Notes: generated by a model not told the origin, from the sequence alone. 64,000 nucleotides of DNA from Apteryx mantelli (GCF_036417845.1 NC_089980.1:66524501-66588500), one strand, 5' to 3'. Shown: positions 51,701 through 64,000, numbered from the stretch's first letter. Numbers and translations: made by a program.

Positions 51701-53401
51701 AGTCTTGGTCAGTATATTTGTTTTTGCCAGCTGTTTAATGATGATAAACATAGGTAATTAACTTTGAGCAACCTGTTTGAAAAACAGATGCAGGGTTTTT
51801 TGGGGCTCTTCTTTTTTTTCCTCTTTTTTTTTTTTTTTTAAATTCCCTTCTGGAGAGTATTTTTCTGTTTTACAGCAAATTTATAAAGGATTTTGGAGAC
51901 CATTAAGTGTTTATAGTTGTTTAAATTCTCTGCTGAGGCCACATTTGTTTAATAAATTTGTGACAGTGTCCAGCTCTGTGATCCGTGAACTCGCATGTAT
52001 AGATATTTAGGTGGATAAGGTTTATCACTGTTAATTTTAGGGTGATAGGCAGTTGAAAGAAGATTTTCAGCTCGTTCCAAATGTTCAGTAGTATAATGTT
52101 GTGTGGATGAAACATCTGTGTTAAGGATGAAGTTTTGCAGTCCTTAAGCAAAATACTGAATCAGTGCTAATTCCTGAACAGGAGCTGGTGGATTTGATCT
52201 CAAGTGGAGGTGGTGTAGAAAATCATATGTAGTAGAGTTTTCATCAACTAAATATGAGACTAGTTTGTCCCCCAGGATATGATGGTGGATCCTAACCTCA
52301 AAAGTATCTATTGTCTTTCTAAGCCTTTTACACATATGTGAATCTTACATGACAAATATAATCACCCTGGATAGGACACCTGATATAAACCTTGTCACTT
52401 ACATTGCTTAAAAAAATCCTGCACACTTGATGTATTTGAGAGCAAAATAGTTTTGTTGAAAAAAGAATTGTGAGCCATTTATTTTGTTGATGTTCCCCCT
52501 CGGTTTTGCAACAGGACAAGCTGGGGAAGCCTCCCAGAGCTCTGTATTTGCTCTCCAGAATTCTGTGCACTGAATCTGCTCTTTTGTGACAACATTGTTA
52601 CAAACAGGAGACTTAGTGACTTCATTAGGAACTCTGACTGTACAGCTAATGCATCTCATGCTATACACTCTGCATAATACTGTATACAGCACTGTACACA
52701 TGAATTGTCACCCAGGTAAAGTCCCTGTCCCAAGTGGAGCAGAGCTTCCTTGGGCCAGAGAACCTTGCTTTTTCGTTTGTTTTCATATCATCTGTCTGAC
52801 CTTGAGGTTTGCTTGTATAAGAGGGCGTGCCAGTCCAACTGGTGATGGGAAAATATTCCAAAGAGCTTTTAAAAAAAAAATAAAAAAATTCATGATACAA
52901 AATCCCAGTCACTGTGTGCTGGCTGCATGTTGACCATCAGCCAATAGTGGAGTAGGGGCGTAAAACTGCTAAGATAAGGTGGGCTCACTGCCTGCCTGAG
53001 AAGCCTTTTCCTCCCTCCCCACTGCTGGGATGGAAGAAATGTCAGGGTTGTACAACATATTGAAGCTTGAAGTAAACGGCGTTTTTTGAATGCAGGCTGG
53101 CATGGCCCTCTGAGTGAGTATTTTGTTCAGCAGTACTTGGGGGTGAGCAGCCCTTCCGCCCCAGCTGACGGACTTCCAGCTGGGAATTCACTTGGGGGTA
53201 AAAATATTCACACTTAAAGACAAAAGTCCACCAGGCAGTATTGCGGTTAGTGTCTAGTGAGTTTTGTTTGTTTATATATCTAACATTTAAACATGGAAAT
53301 GATGTAAGCTGAAAATGCATCCTTCATGGGGGGCATGGGAGTGTGCTGCTGAAACATGCTGGTTTTGCTTGAGAAGGCTTTCTTTGCTTTGTGTCCATTA
53401 G

Positions 53402-53476
53402 GTCTTGCTCAGCCTGTCTCTGCTGAGATGCCAGATAAAACACCAGGTGGTACAGAACCTGTCTGCAGGAGTGAAG
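53402..53476 (+). other. Candidate exon 3 (75 nt) containing the start codon
   Basis: The acceptor ctttgctttgtgtccattag ends at 53401 and the donor GTGAAG|gttagt follows 53476; both are good matches to consensus. Two frames are open. In one, 2 + 24 codons + 1 nt read LAQPVSAEMPDKTPGG and onwards. The other (VLLSLSLLRCQIKHQ...) is hydrophobic and less protein-like. The first frame carries an ATG at 53428 with G at -3, so a plausible initiation site lies inside the exon. The segment looks much more like an exon than its AT-rich surroundings. Confidence 0.55.
53428..53476 (+). CDS. Candidate N-terminal coding segment of an unrecognised protein
   Basis: Reading from ATG 53428 gives MPDKTPGGTEPVCRSE plus one base, open to the donor at 53477, so the next exon must supply two bases first. 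The start has a purine (G) at -3 but C at +4, a fair Kozak context. If spliced to the 69-nt exon at 24,199, the same frame contains TGA and TAA upstream, so this ATG would be the first usable start. The remaining coding exons would lie beyond 64,000. The peptide is polar and Pro/Gly/Thr-rich, typical of a disordered cytosolic or nuclear N-terminus, and shows no signal peptide. I do not recognise the protein and propose no function. Confidence 0.4.
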
Positions 53477-53985
53477 GTTAGTTTTTGTTTGTTTTCCCTG
53501 AGAAGTCTTTTATTTTCTTGACTAAATATTGAAGAAAAGAAGCATTGAAATTTTGTGAAGAATTTTTAAGTCAAAAATGAGTTTTCCTTCCTGTCCTTAA
53601 AACTACAGGAGAGCTGAATTAACTTTGTGTCTGAATATTTATCTAAATAGCAGTAACTTTTCAGTTATTTGTGTATTTTGCTTACTTTCTCCCTGTATCT
53701 ACCACATTATTCTTGATAATACCAAAATAGGTGATATGATTTGGAGAGGACCAGTGGCTAGCGAGGATTTCCTCTTTGGAGAAGATGTTTTGTCCCCTTC
53801 AGATATGGAGATCTCATTGACTGATGTCCATTTTTTTATATGGGATACTTAAGTCTCATAGAACCAAAGCTGAAATTTAAACATTTGCGTGAGGGGTTTG
53901 ATGCAAGGAGGAATGAATGTGCATGATTTTCACTAAAATCAGTGGAATCTTGAAGTGTTCGGTCTGCCTGAGAATCAGACCACTG

Positions 53986-54014
53986 TTTTGTTTGTTTGTT
54001 TGTTTGTTTGTTTT
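53986..54014. repeat. (TTTG)n microsatellite
   Basis: About six tandem TTTG units followed by TTTT. It is followed by cagg, an acceptor-like sequence created by the T-rich run and not by an evident exon. Confidence 0.9.
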
Positions 54015-57000
54015 CAGGACCATTAACTTTAGATACCCACATCTGAAAATGTGGTACTTGATTTTAGGGAAAACTTGTTATTTAAAATCTATTAATATCT
54101 TGCATATTTGAGTCCTTCTTCAGAACCACTGCCGGAATATTAGTGTTTCATTAAAGTATTTTATAAAATAATTTATTTACTATTTCAGGTCAAGGTTGTG
54201 AGGTGTCTTTGTGTAGCTCTTGTCTACGCTTGCTGTCTGTGTCATGGCTGTCCTCCCACACAGAAATATATGAAAACTTGAAATGTTTGAAAAAAAAACA
54301 AAATTTGAAAATTCACTTGAATATGTATTTTGTTTTGAATAAAACTTGCAGCTCAGGCTGCTGCTTACTGTTTTCTGGGCAAGCCTAAAGTTACACATCT
54401 CAGAATTTTATTTTTAAATAGTTGCACTTAAACATTAATTTGAACTTTGGAAAGGAATCGTGGAATAAACTGCAATAATAATTTCAATAGGCACATCAAT
54501 AACAGCAGAGAAATAATTCCCTTTACATGGAAGGAAATTTAAGCTATGCTGAACTACGAAGAGCCTTTCAATCCAGTTCTTGTTTTATTTACTATATAGC
54601 TCAATAGATATTACTATGAGAACTCTCAATACAAGAATTAGAAACAGCTAGAGCTAGTCTTTCAAAGGACTGAGGTCGGTCAGTCTGTCTGTCTCTCACT
54701 CTCTCTATAATGATTCACATTCTGTGGGCCCACCTTATAAATAAATCTTTACTTTAAAAATACTGCAGTGAAGTCCAGTTGCAACCAAAGTCCAGTTAGT
54801 ATCTTGCTGATTGCTTTCCTAAAAGCAGCCTACGTGATCACAGCCTTGGTTCTCCTAAGTAGTAATGAAGTTTGAATGTTTTATGATATAAATTACCAAG
54901 TAGGCAATTGTGTTGAAACACAGAATTTCTTTTTGACTGTGAGAAGATAGCAAATATTGCTGAGTTTCAGTTCTCCAGCCTCTAAGAGGAACTGGGGTAA
55001 ACCAGCAGTTAAACATAGAGATGATTCAAAGACTTAAGATCAAATTTGGGGGGGAAAAATCACATGCTCTGTGAAAGGTGACTTTATTTTCTCTTACTGC
55101 ATTTTAATTCACCACCTAAGCAACTGCCAGTGTGTGAGTTGTAAGGTTTGGTTTGGCTTTATGTCAGGAGTTACAGAGGACAGGACTTGTGATAGCGTAG
55201 AGCTCTAAGCGGCCTGGAGCAGGGTCCAGGGGAAGGAAGGGGAGTAGGTGGAAAGAGCTGCAGAACATCGTTAAGGCTGGAGCCATATCAAAGGCCATCA
55301 AACACAGATTGATTCCCATCCTTGAAGAAAGATGGGTGAGGGCTGTGAGCTGGCATACGCATCTGTTAAACACTCAAAAGACAGTCTTTGAGGTTAGAGA
55401 GGACATCCCAGCTACCAGTTCGCAGCCATTTCCTGCTCATTCCAGCCCCAAATTGCAAGGTTGGCGCTGAATAACAGTTTGTTCATGCCTGGGTACGGGT
55501 GAGGGAGGCAGGGAGCTGTTTGTTTCATTTTGGTTTTGGAAGACTCCCATGAAGCCTGCAGTGTCTCTCGGTTTCTGTAAACGTGGTTTCGTTTTACCAG
55601 AATTGCCAACAGGTAAAGAAACATTCCAGAAACATTTTTGCAGTCTAGAAACTGCCCAGAGGGTCTTGTTCAATACCTCACATCAATTGTAGGTTATTTG
55701 CTTCTTAAGAAAGGTGTTAAGGGACAGAAAAATAAAGTAAATCTTGCAAAATATGCGCAAAGCCCTTAGGTAGCTACAGACTTTCAATTTGCTTGAAAAA
55801 TGGTCCTTTTGAGAAGCATTATTTCCAAGGCTCATTGTGTGCCCAGCAGGTTTGGAATTCAGGGCAGGAAGGGATGGAGGTGTATTATAAGAGGTCTCAG
55901 TTTTTTCCTTTTTTCTCCTCACAATCAACGTTCTCCCCCTAGAATTTCATAGGTGTGCTGTTGACACCAAGAGCACTTTGAGTAAAAAAATGCTTCCTTT
56001 TTTTTTTTTTCCAGAGAGATGAGTTTTCTACATTTATGCAAACCCTGTGCTAGATGCTGTACCTCAGAGCTTTACCTCAAAACTTTTGATGAAAATAAAG
56101 TCTTGAAACATTGCTTAATGTATATAATAAGAAAAAATAAATTTCATATTATTGCAGCTGGAACCATGCATGTTGCATGTAACAGCATGATACCTATGTT
56201 TCTGTGCAGACTTGTATGAAGGATTAGCAATGGAAGCTCAAACTATATAGATTCTAGTGGTGTACTCTTCAGGGAATTCTCCTTTTCAGGGAACTTGAAA
56301 TTCTTCAAAATACTTTGGTTTGTCAGAAACAGTCTTAAGGACACTTCCTTTACATGGGTTGCAGAGTGGCACAGGGTGTCAAATGATTAAAAAACTGGGG
56401 TCTTGGATAACTGCAGATATTTGTAACTTGGGCAAGTAATTTTTATTATTCATAGAAGAGTATCTTCAATTAGTACTATGGTGGACTCTGACAAATTGAA
56501 CATATATCTTTATAAAGCACAGATAAGCCAAGTTTGGCTTGCAAGTGTGGCATGCATACTATGCTTCTGGAGTTGTTCTTCCATGTGAACTTCTGCAGTT
56601 GTTGGATATTTGCTTGCTGTGCAAGTGATGCATATGTGAAAATAAAACTTTTGGAAAGGTCTATGACTTGAAATTGCAAGGAAGTCTAAACACAGTAATT
56701 AGGCTTACTCCATGGCACACTATTCTTTCCTCCTATCTGAAATTTCCACAGCCTTGTTCTCTTTCTCATAGTAGTTTCTCTTCTAGCTGCCCTTTGTGCT
56801 CGCCTGATGTACATTTTTGTGTTGTACAGTAGCATCTGATGTGTATCTGGTCAAGCAGTCACATAATATCACGTCATGCATGTTATCAAGGAAAGCTAAA
56901 ATTGGAAAACTTTTCCTGACGCCAAATTTATCTACAGTGTTTAGGAGTACCACAATTAAGTCCTCTCTAGTTTTTTTTGTTGTGTGGGGTTGTTTTTTTT

Positions 57001-60000
57001 GTTTTGTTTTTTGGGGGGTGTATTCCAAATTCCAAGTTGTGTGCTTTGGAATTCATACAAGATTGTGACTTAATCTCCCACATATGCAGAAGACATCAAA
57101 AATGACTGTCTACATCATCAGGAAACTGTGTATTTTTATATACAGATATAAAATATATTTATATATAAAAGGTGGCAGAATCGCATTGCACTTCAGCTGC
57201 AATTTCATGGTAAAACTTGCTGCAGTATATTAACTTTCATGACACTCCATGTTTTATAAGCCACTGGACTGAGAAAGGCCCAAAGCTGAATAACTTTCAA
57301 CAACTGGAAATGATTTTAACCAGATCGAAGTAGTGCATTCTGAGGTACTCTAGATCAATTACTAAATTAGTGATGTTGGCCAAGTAAGCCATTTATAGCA
57401 TAAAATATAGCTAATAAAGCTTATGAGATAATGCTGAGTCTTCATGTTCAAAATATAGTTATAACTGTATCTTGCTGTGATAATGCCTTTGACATTTTTC
57501 AAGCAGTTTGTATAAAAATGCACTTTAATACAGGTATTTTGTTTACTAAAAACAAAATATGAATTAATCTGGATGTTTTATTTTTAATCATTCTATAATA
57601 AGTGTGTATTAATCATGAAATAATAAATAAAAATGAATCTTTACTTAGAAACCTGATCTTATGTCTTGATGAAACTGCTCTACTAAAAAAAAAACCCCAA
57701 ACATTATACTAATGTCTTCTAATGAAATCAACAGTGCTACAAGTTAGAATTTCTACACTTTGAGAGGCTTCATTTTTTTTCATAAGTACTCTGCTATTCT
57801 TGCTTTTAAAGAATGTTATGATAATGTTTGCTGAAAAGAATTGCCAGGCATATGGCAGTAACAGCTTTAGCACTGACTTGTAAGATACACTTGCCTAGTC
57901 TTTGATCATATGCATCTCTGTATTTACTTAGTGTTTATACAGTTTACTTATCTGTAGGAATGTTTCACTGATCCAAAATACGACCGAGTCAGAATTAAGA
58001 ACAGAGTGTTTAATTTCTCATGTATGAAGTATCACTGCTACTTACATGCATAAACATTTATGTGAACTTTATTTCCAGACATCTTGTTGCTGCTTCTCTT
58101 TTCAAAGTAATATTCTTGCTATGGTTGGTTTTGAAATAAGGTGTATTTGTTGATGCATGCTTCTAACAATTAGACTTTCACGTTTGTAAGGGTGAAACTG
58201 GATTGACCGAAGTGTTGGCAAGGTATCTGATTAGCTGGAAACTTTTCAGAAGTCAGTGTTGCTTTAACCTAGCGGTGCCCCTCCTTGCCTCTCACCCCCT
58301 GACCCACTGCTCCATATACCCTAGTTAAACCATGGAGCACACAGAAGCAGACAATTGAGAAATGAGCTTCCTGTAATTAAGTTACTGTAACTTAGTCCTT
58401 GACTGGAGGGTCCCCAGTGAGTGGGCAGATTATTTGCTTTTCTGCTGCCTCTTCTGTCAAACCCTTTAGAGTCAACAGTTACATCTATAAATGTCACTGC
58501 TTGCTTTGTGCTATAGGAAAAAACAGTACCTGGAGATTTTGTTGCTGCAGAGATGTAATACGTATATCCCATGTGAAAAATATTTTTCAAGAAGCTTGTG
58601 TAGTTATCAAGGAATAGTAGACGAACAACTTAAGAGAAAAACACCCCACCATGATCCACATATAACTTTCTTAACTGTTTTCCTACAGCAAAGCTATTAT
58701 ATTCCGTTTACAATAGATGCAGTTAGAACAGTGCACTGTGTCAATACCAGGAAGTGGACTGAGCATATTTCTGTTTTAGCTTGCAAAAGAATTGCCATTT
58801 GTTCTGTGCCACAGAGCAAATCTCATGTTTGCTGAAAAGTCACTCTTAAACTTGTAGTATAGTCAACATTTGGAAATTAGACTGTGACAGTAGAGCCCCG
58901 CCTGTTGTGCAGATTCCCCCTCACGCTTGTAGAGAGGCTGCTGTAGTTCACAGCTGCTGCTTCCGAATGGTATTTGGAGCTTGGCAGTTATTCATTCGCA
59001 ACACTGAGGGGGATGATTGCTATATTTTTCATCATTCTGAAAACCTGTAGTAGGTTTCTCTGATCAACCTAATTGGGTATTTTGGTTGTTTTTCTATGCC
59101 TTAAATAGAAATCTTTGAAGAGAAAGATGTGATGAAGCTAAACTCCCACGTACACTTCTTTCTCTCCCCCAACCCCTTCTTTCATTAAGCAAGTGCTATT
59201 ACTTCCCCCACCTGGATCCTCCCTTACTGTCTTTGTCCTTCATACTAGCATCCTGAAGGAAACTAGTGATACACCTGTGCTTTATAAACAGGCAAGTCCC
59301 AGGGGAGAAAAAGATTATATCATTGCAAAATATCCTACAGTAACAGCAATGTTTTTCCTCGCATTGTGTACCTGATGATACTAGTGGGAGCCTACCAGCT
59401 GTTACTCTTCTTATTCATGGTAAGACTCAAATTTGTTTTATAACTTCTCTAACACGTTTGCATGCTATTTCTGCTGTAACATTTGGCTGTTGCACAAGAA
59501 AATACATGTAAACATAGCCCTGTAAATTTTAAATTTTTCCTGCTAGATCATACTGATGCTATTTTTTGTTGTTGTTGTTACATTTGAAGTGTATTTCCAC
59601 CTCCAAATTCCACTAAGGCCTATTCCTTTGTGGCAGGAATCCCAGGGTAAGGTTGTTCAAGTTAGTAAATACTACATGTTGCCTTCTGCAAAGCACTGTG
59701 GAGGTTTTCATAGGACGCATAGCAATGTACTGTCACATGCCGTATTTATTGGCATGTGCTGTGGCATACAGTTGTCATTACAATTTATTATTACCCCTTT
59801 TCAAGTAATACAAAAGTAGATGGGAAAATGAAGCATCTTTTCTAAAGCTTCTTCAGATCTTAACTGTATGTGAAGTCACAGATAACTATGGTAATAGTGC
59901 ACTCCTAGGCCTAATGGTTTATCACTGGTGTGGGAGGGGAGCATGTGTGTGCTGATGGATGGTGATACTTGACTGTATACTCTGTCTCCCTACTCCTGTT

Positions 60001-61879
60001 TATTGGAGCTAGTTTCTCTCTGCTCCTTGTCCCCTCCTCTGTTTCCTCCAGCTCCTTGCTGCCTAACTGAGGAAAAGAGGTGTCTGGAATAAACAGTGTG
60101 TTTTGTGAGACTTACAGAAACTGTCTGACTGTGTTATTTTGCATGCAAGAACTTGCCGCCATCAAATGAAACTAGAGGTGTGGAAGTCGAAACAAACAAA
60201 AGATCTTGGCTCTTTATGTAGAAGGTGGTAGACATTGTGGACTTCCTTGCCAAAGGCTATTGTCAATGCAAAAAGTTCATGAGTTGAAGGGGAGACCAGA
60301 GAAATACCTGGAAACAGCTCCAAATAGAAAAGCCACTGCAAACCAAGGAAAATCCCTTTAACTGAAAATAGTTGGAAGCTAGCAAAACACTGGGGTGAAG
60401 TATCATGGATGCTTGCTGCATTCTTACCTTCCCCAGCCATCTGTTTATGGCTGCAACTGAAGACAGAATATCGTACTCTTAGTCTGAGTCAGCATGGTGT
60501 TTCTCAAAGTATCTCCATGTAATCTTCCTGTGCCAGATTATTTTTCCTTACCCACTATTCATAGCCTCATTTTTTAGCAGCTTTTAAACCCCAAAAGTCA
60601 TATTTGGAAGGAAGATGCAGTGTCTGAATATGTGAAGACAATATCTGAAATGCTTAACCCTAGCACTTATAAAGGAGTTGGTGAGACAAAAGTAGATTTG
60701 AAATATGGGAGAAAGGAAAAGCAGAAGGGTTACGAAACTAGGTATTCAGTTTCTGACACGTCACTATTCTGCCATCCTCTCTCTGCATACTGGGAGAAGT
60801 TATCACATCTTTCTTTGAAACACTGATCGTTGACTGTGTCATAATGCATCTTGAGAAATTTGGGCTAGCTCTAATACACCTAACATGAGTACTGGCAACA
60901 GGCTTAGTAAAAGCTAATTTTGCTCTGCTGTACTTGCATGGTATTCCACTTTGCTTCCAGTCCTCATGCTGTACAGTTAGGCTCAACATCTCCAATAGTT
61001 TTACGATGCTTTAAAGCATAGTTTCAGATGAATTTGCTTTCCTCATGAAAGCATTTTGATGAACTGTCTTAGTCACTAGGGCATACTAGTTGGGGCCCAC
61101 TCCTTCCTCCCCCCCGCCCCTTCCCTGAGTTGCCAGCAGGATGTTAACCATGTGGGCTCTGTTAAACTTTTACAGCTCAGTGGAGTGTGAAGGAGGTGGT
61201 CGGGTGGTTGTTCTTGCTCCGTTGATCTAGGGCAATGGAGAGCGGTAGCAGGTAGACTGTTCTGGACACTGTGAAATGACTGAGTACAGAGAAGCCCACT
61301 CTTCATTAGAAGTGAAGATGCAGCTTCTGTAATATAGTGGTGATTAAATCACACATTACAAAGGTTAGACTATTAACTGGTAGAATAATGTGTTCTTTAA
61401 GTGCCCAGCAGTTTCCATGGTGTTCTGGTTGGCTGTTTTCCAGTCGGAGATCAGTATTCCAGTCATCTGCGAGTTATGTTCCTTTAATCAGACCTAGAAA
61501 GCTCATGTGGCCTGAACTGTTTAAACTTTAGGTTTGGAAAGCTATGCCTTTTTTTTTTTTTTCCTCTTCCCTAAATATTGCTGATCCCATTTTAAAAAAA
61601 TTACCTTTTGCTTTTCTGTCTCAAAGGTAATTCATTCTTAGTTCTCAAGAAATGAAGTGGTGCACTTCAGTTTGATACTTTTTCCTTTTGTGTAAATAAA
61701 TTATATAAAATAATGATATACATAATGTACATGTATTAAATAACCAATTATTTGCAATGCAAAATAGGGAAACTGAGTGTAGCTTTTGTGAAACAATCAA
61801 GTGTGGTATGTTATGAAGAAGTATACCCACTTTGGGCCATGGGCTTTAAAGCATTTTTGAATGCTAATGATCTGTCTAA

Positions 61880-61897
61880 TTTTTTTTTTTTTTTTTT
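61880..61897. repeat. T18 homopolymer
   Basis: A run of about eighteen T residues in the inferred last intron. It has no associated retroposed sequence. Confidence 0.85.
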
Positions 61898-62355
61898 GTG
61901 ATGTTCCTAATCCTGATCCAAAACAATCGAAATATTTTGGAAGGAGCAAAGGTTCCTTGTTAAAGCAAAGAAACAAGTGGCATAATAATTTACTGTGTAT
62001 CCTGTGTAAATATTCTTCTCAGTTGAATGTTATTTAAAACTGGCTGAAGATGGCCCTCTCCAGAAGCTAGGCAAACTGTGAGCTTATTTTTTTAAATTGT
62101 TTTACATTTAAGCTGCAAACTGTAATTTGGCTGTTAGCTTGGCTTAAATTTGTGCTTGCTTGTCCAGAATAAATATTGCCAGTGACATTTTTTAACAAAA
62201 TGAATCATGATCAACTTTATCACATTTACACAACAAATGACCCCACTCCCAAATTGCTCCACAAACTGAGGTAAAATGTATAGATTCCATAACTTAGGTT
62301 TCAGCTTCCAGAATAGAAATTTTAATTGTCTACTAGCATTGCACTAAATTGCTAA

Positions 62356-62378
62356 TTTGGCCCAGCAATTGGGCCAAA
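62356..62378. repeat. Perfect 9-bp inverted repeat, 5-nt loop
   Basis: The arms tttggccca and tgggccaaa are exact reverse complements around gcaat. Each arm contains the palindrome TGGCCA or GGCC core. It could be a dyad-symmetric protein-binding site or chance. Confidence 0.85.
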
Positions 62379-64000
62379 GTGATGTGATCTAGGTGGCTAA
62401 ACAAAGTAGGAAGCATCAAGGATGCTGTCTCTTCCCTCTTCTCTGTGTTAGCAAAGCAGTGCTCCTTCTTCTGTCTGCTCTGATCCTTTCCATCATGAGA
62501 GCTTGAATCCCAATGACTGTTGTAATCCTGCTCTCAAATTGTTAGTAGTGAAATTCTTATTTATGGACTTTATGCTCTTCATTTCATAGTTAAAAAGAGA
62601 TAAGCCCATCTGTTTATCTTGTCAGTCATAACTGATAGCTTTTCAGTTTGTCATCCTACAAATGAGGAATCCTTTGTGGTTGAATGTCAAAGCTGCTAGG
62701 TTTAAGAGTCCCCTTAAATGTTTTCAATTCAGCTCAGATACTTCTAGAGCTCTTCTTTGATTCTTTGCTCTAGCACTCTATCAAAATTTTGAAGTTTTGG
62801 GAAAGAATTTATTGGTACTTCATATATGACTTGAGCATTCTCCTAGTGACAACTAAACCTTTGGTAGTCCTTAGTGGGTGAACAAAGCTAGTTCCCTTTA
62901 TAGTGGATGTCCCTCGGGAATGGTAAAAGGTGTCTGATTATTAAAATTATTATTCTTTCTATATTAGCTATCTATATAAAGTACTTCAAAGGGAATGAAA
63001 GTGAAAATACAGAAGTCCCATTTTATGATTACAAATGATTGCAGTGTACTTTACCGTCTGCTCTTTATAGGTCAGGAATCCATTGCTTCTCTTGAAATTT
63101 CTGTATGGGAGGTCCTTGTTACCAAACAGAACGGTTATTTTTGTTAGAAGCAATTACTGTGCCTTAAATTACAGGTCAGTAGTACTTACAGCATCCTAAA
63201 AAGATGCCGTTTATCTTGAAATCTGTCATCTCAGAAATCATGACAAAAAGTAGTTTCCTTTGCCAGTTTTGTTGTGGGCTTGGAGGTTTTTTTGGTTTTG
63301 GTTTTAGTTTTTTTTGGGTGACCGTATATTGTAGTGTTTTAAGTGTTCCTGTTCCCCATATTAATCACAGACAATGGAAGGAGAACTCCAAACTGCTGCC
63401 AACTGCACAGGTTTAAAATACTGAAGATAAATATTAACAGTTAAAGTTAATCCTTCTGTCAGTATTAATATTGGTTTTTACTTGTACTAATAGGCTGTAA
63501 AATGTAATTAAATATAAGTACTTTTCTTTAAAGTCAGCAATATTTCTTAAACATAGATCAGCTCTCATTCCCCAAATTTGCTTTATTTCCCCTTTTTAAA
63601 TTTCCTCCATATTTTATCTTGCTTCTTCATTCAAGTAACATGCTAGAAATTTGTTTTCAGATTTACTGATTTCCACCCCCCACAAACACCCTGAGCCATA
63701 TATCTTCCAAAGTGACTTGAAAGACATAAAAGGATAAGAGGGAAAATTGGCTGCTTACTACCATTTCAAGTGAACTATAAAGATAAATTAGATTCTGAAG
63801 GTTGCATTCTTCCATCTTGGGATGACCACAGCTTTAAAGACCAGCAGATCCAAAGTGGTAAAAATAAACAGATACAAAGATGTTTTGCCCTCTTAGCTTT
63901 GTGCATAAGAGAGGAGGCATGCAGCAGCACAGGTAACCCCCAGTTGTCTGCTACTTGACTCTGAAGACCTATGACAAGAACGACATAGTTAGCAAATTCA

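Larger units (their letters stand above)
24268..53401 (+). other. Inferred intron 2 (very large)
   Basis: It runs from gtgagtg at 24268 to the acceptor ttgtgtccattag ending at 53401. It holds the plus-strand CR1 at 28,880, many simple repeats, and two weak exon candidates (32,658-32,771 and 40,055-40,104). Elsewhere the sequence is AT-rich with many T- and T/G-rich tracts on the plus strand and no recognisable protein domain. An intron of about 29 kb is unremarkable for a regulatory gene with distal 5' exons. Confidence 0.4.
53477..64000 (+). other. Inferred intron 3, extending beyond the window
   Basis: AT-rich sequence with no supported exon. It contains a (TTTG)n repeat at 53986-54014, an A/T-rich block near 57,120-57,650, a 9-bp perfect hairpin at 62356-62378 and many T runs. 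Open stretches at 56015-56219 (after a poly-T/ccag acceptor) and 63770-63860 were examined but are not strong enough to annotate as exons. Confidence 0.35.

Noticed and set aside
53625..53852. 75-codon plus frame just after candidate exon 3
   Set aside because: It starts within the inferred intron directly after a good donor, has no acceptor of its own, and the translation is not recognised.
63770..63860. Exon-like frame (KLDSEGCILPSWDDHSFKD) before a gtaaaa site
   Set aside because: The acceptor is weak (atttcaag without a pyrimidine tract) and the donor is poor. The frame continues to 63958, so no splice site is needed to explain it.
1..64000. tRNA, rRNA, CRISPR arrays, LTR retroviral genes or bacterial operons
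   Set aside because: None of the diagnostic patterns (cloverleaf boxes, regularly spaced repeats, gag/pol motifs, tightly packed ORFs) was seen on either strand.

Overview
The window looks like avian nuclear DNA. Three truncated copies of the CR1 LINE carry the typical avian 3' end, with 8-bp terminal repeats of the ATTCTGTG type. The background is AT-rich with sparse interspersed repeats, and there is one sharply bounded GC-rich CpG island. The species cannot be given. There are no bacterial genes, operons, CRISPR arrays or recognisable tRNA/rRNA genes, and no long intact host protein-coding frame. Most open frames longer than 60 codons look like chance.

Layout: 1-11,400 is non-genic (presumably intergenic), with a minus-strand CR1 at 1,382-2,025 and a short plus-strand CR1 at 6,003-6,200. 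About 11,400-12,440 is a CpG island with G-quadruplex-capable tracts and a good plus-strand splice donor at 12,163. From 12,163 to the end the sequence reads as very large introns of a plus-strand gene. Two short segments have convincing splice sites on both sides: 24,199-24,267 (69 nt) and 53,402-53,476 (75 nt). A plus-strand CR1 at 28,880-29,534 keeps an open C-terminal reverse-transcriptase frame and lies inside the inferred intron.

The simplest model has a non-coding exon 1 in the island, a 69-nt second 5' UTR exon, and a third exon holding the start codon at 53,428. The peptide starts MPDKTPGG and is open to the donor, with in-frame stops upstream in exon 2. The 5' leader would carry three small upstream ORFs, two of which overlap as ATGA. 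Only the first 16 residues would be encoded here; I do not recognise the protein, so no gene name is given. T- and G-rich tracts predominate on the plus strand after the island, which fits plus-strand transcription. Weaker terminal-exon candidates are given as hypotheses. I found no clearly novel biological system. The most distinctive non-coding element is a perfect 14-bp inverted repeat with a 4-nt loop at 17,091-17,122.
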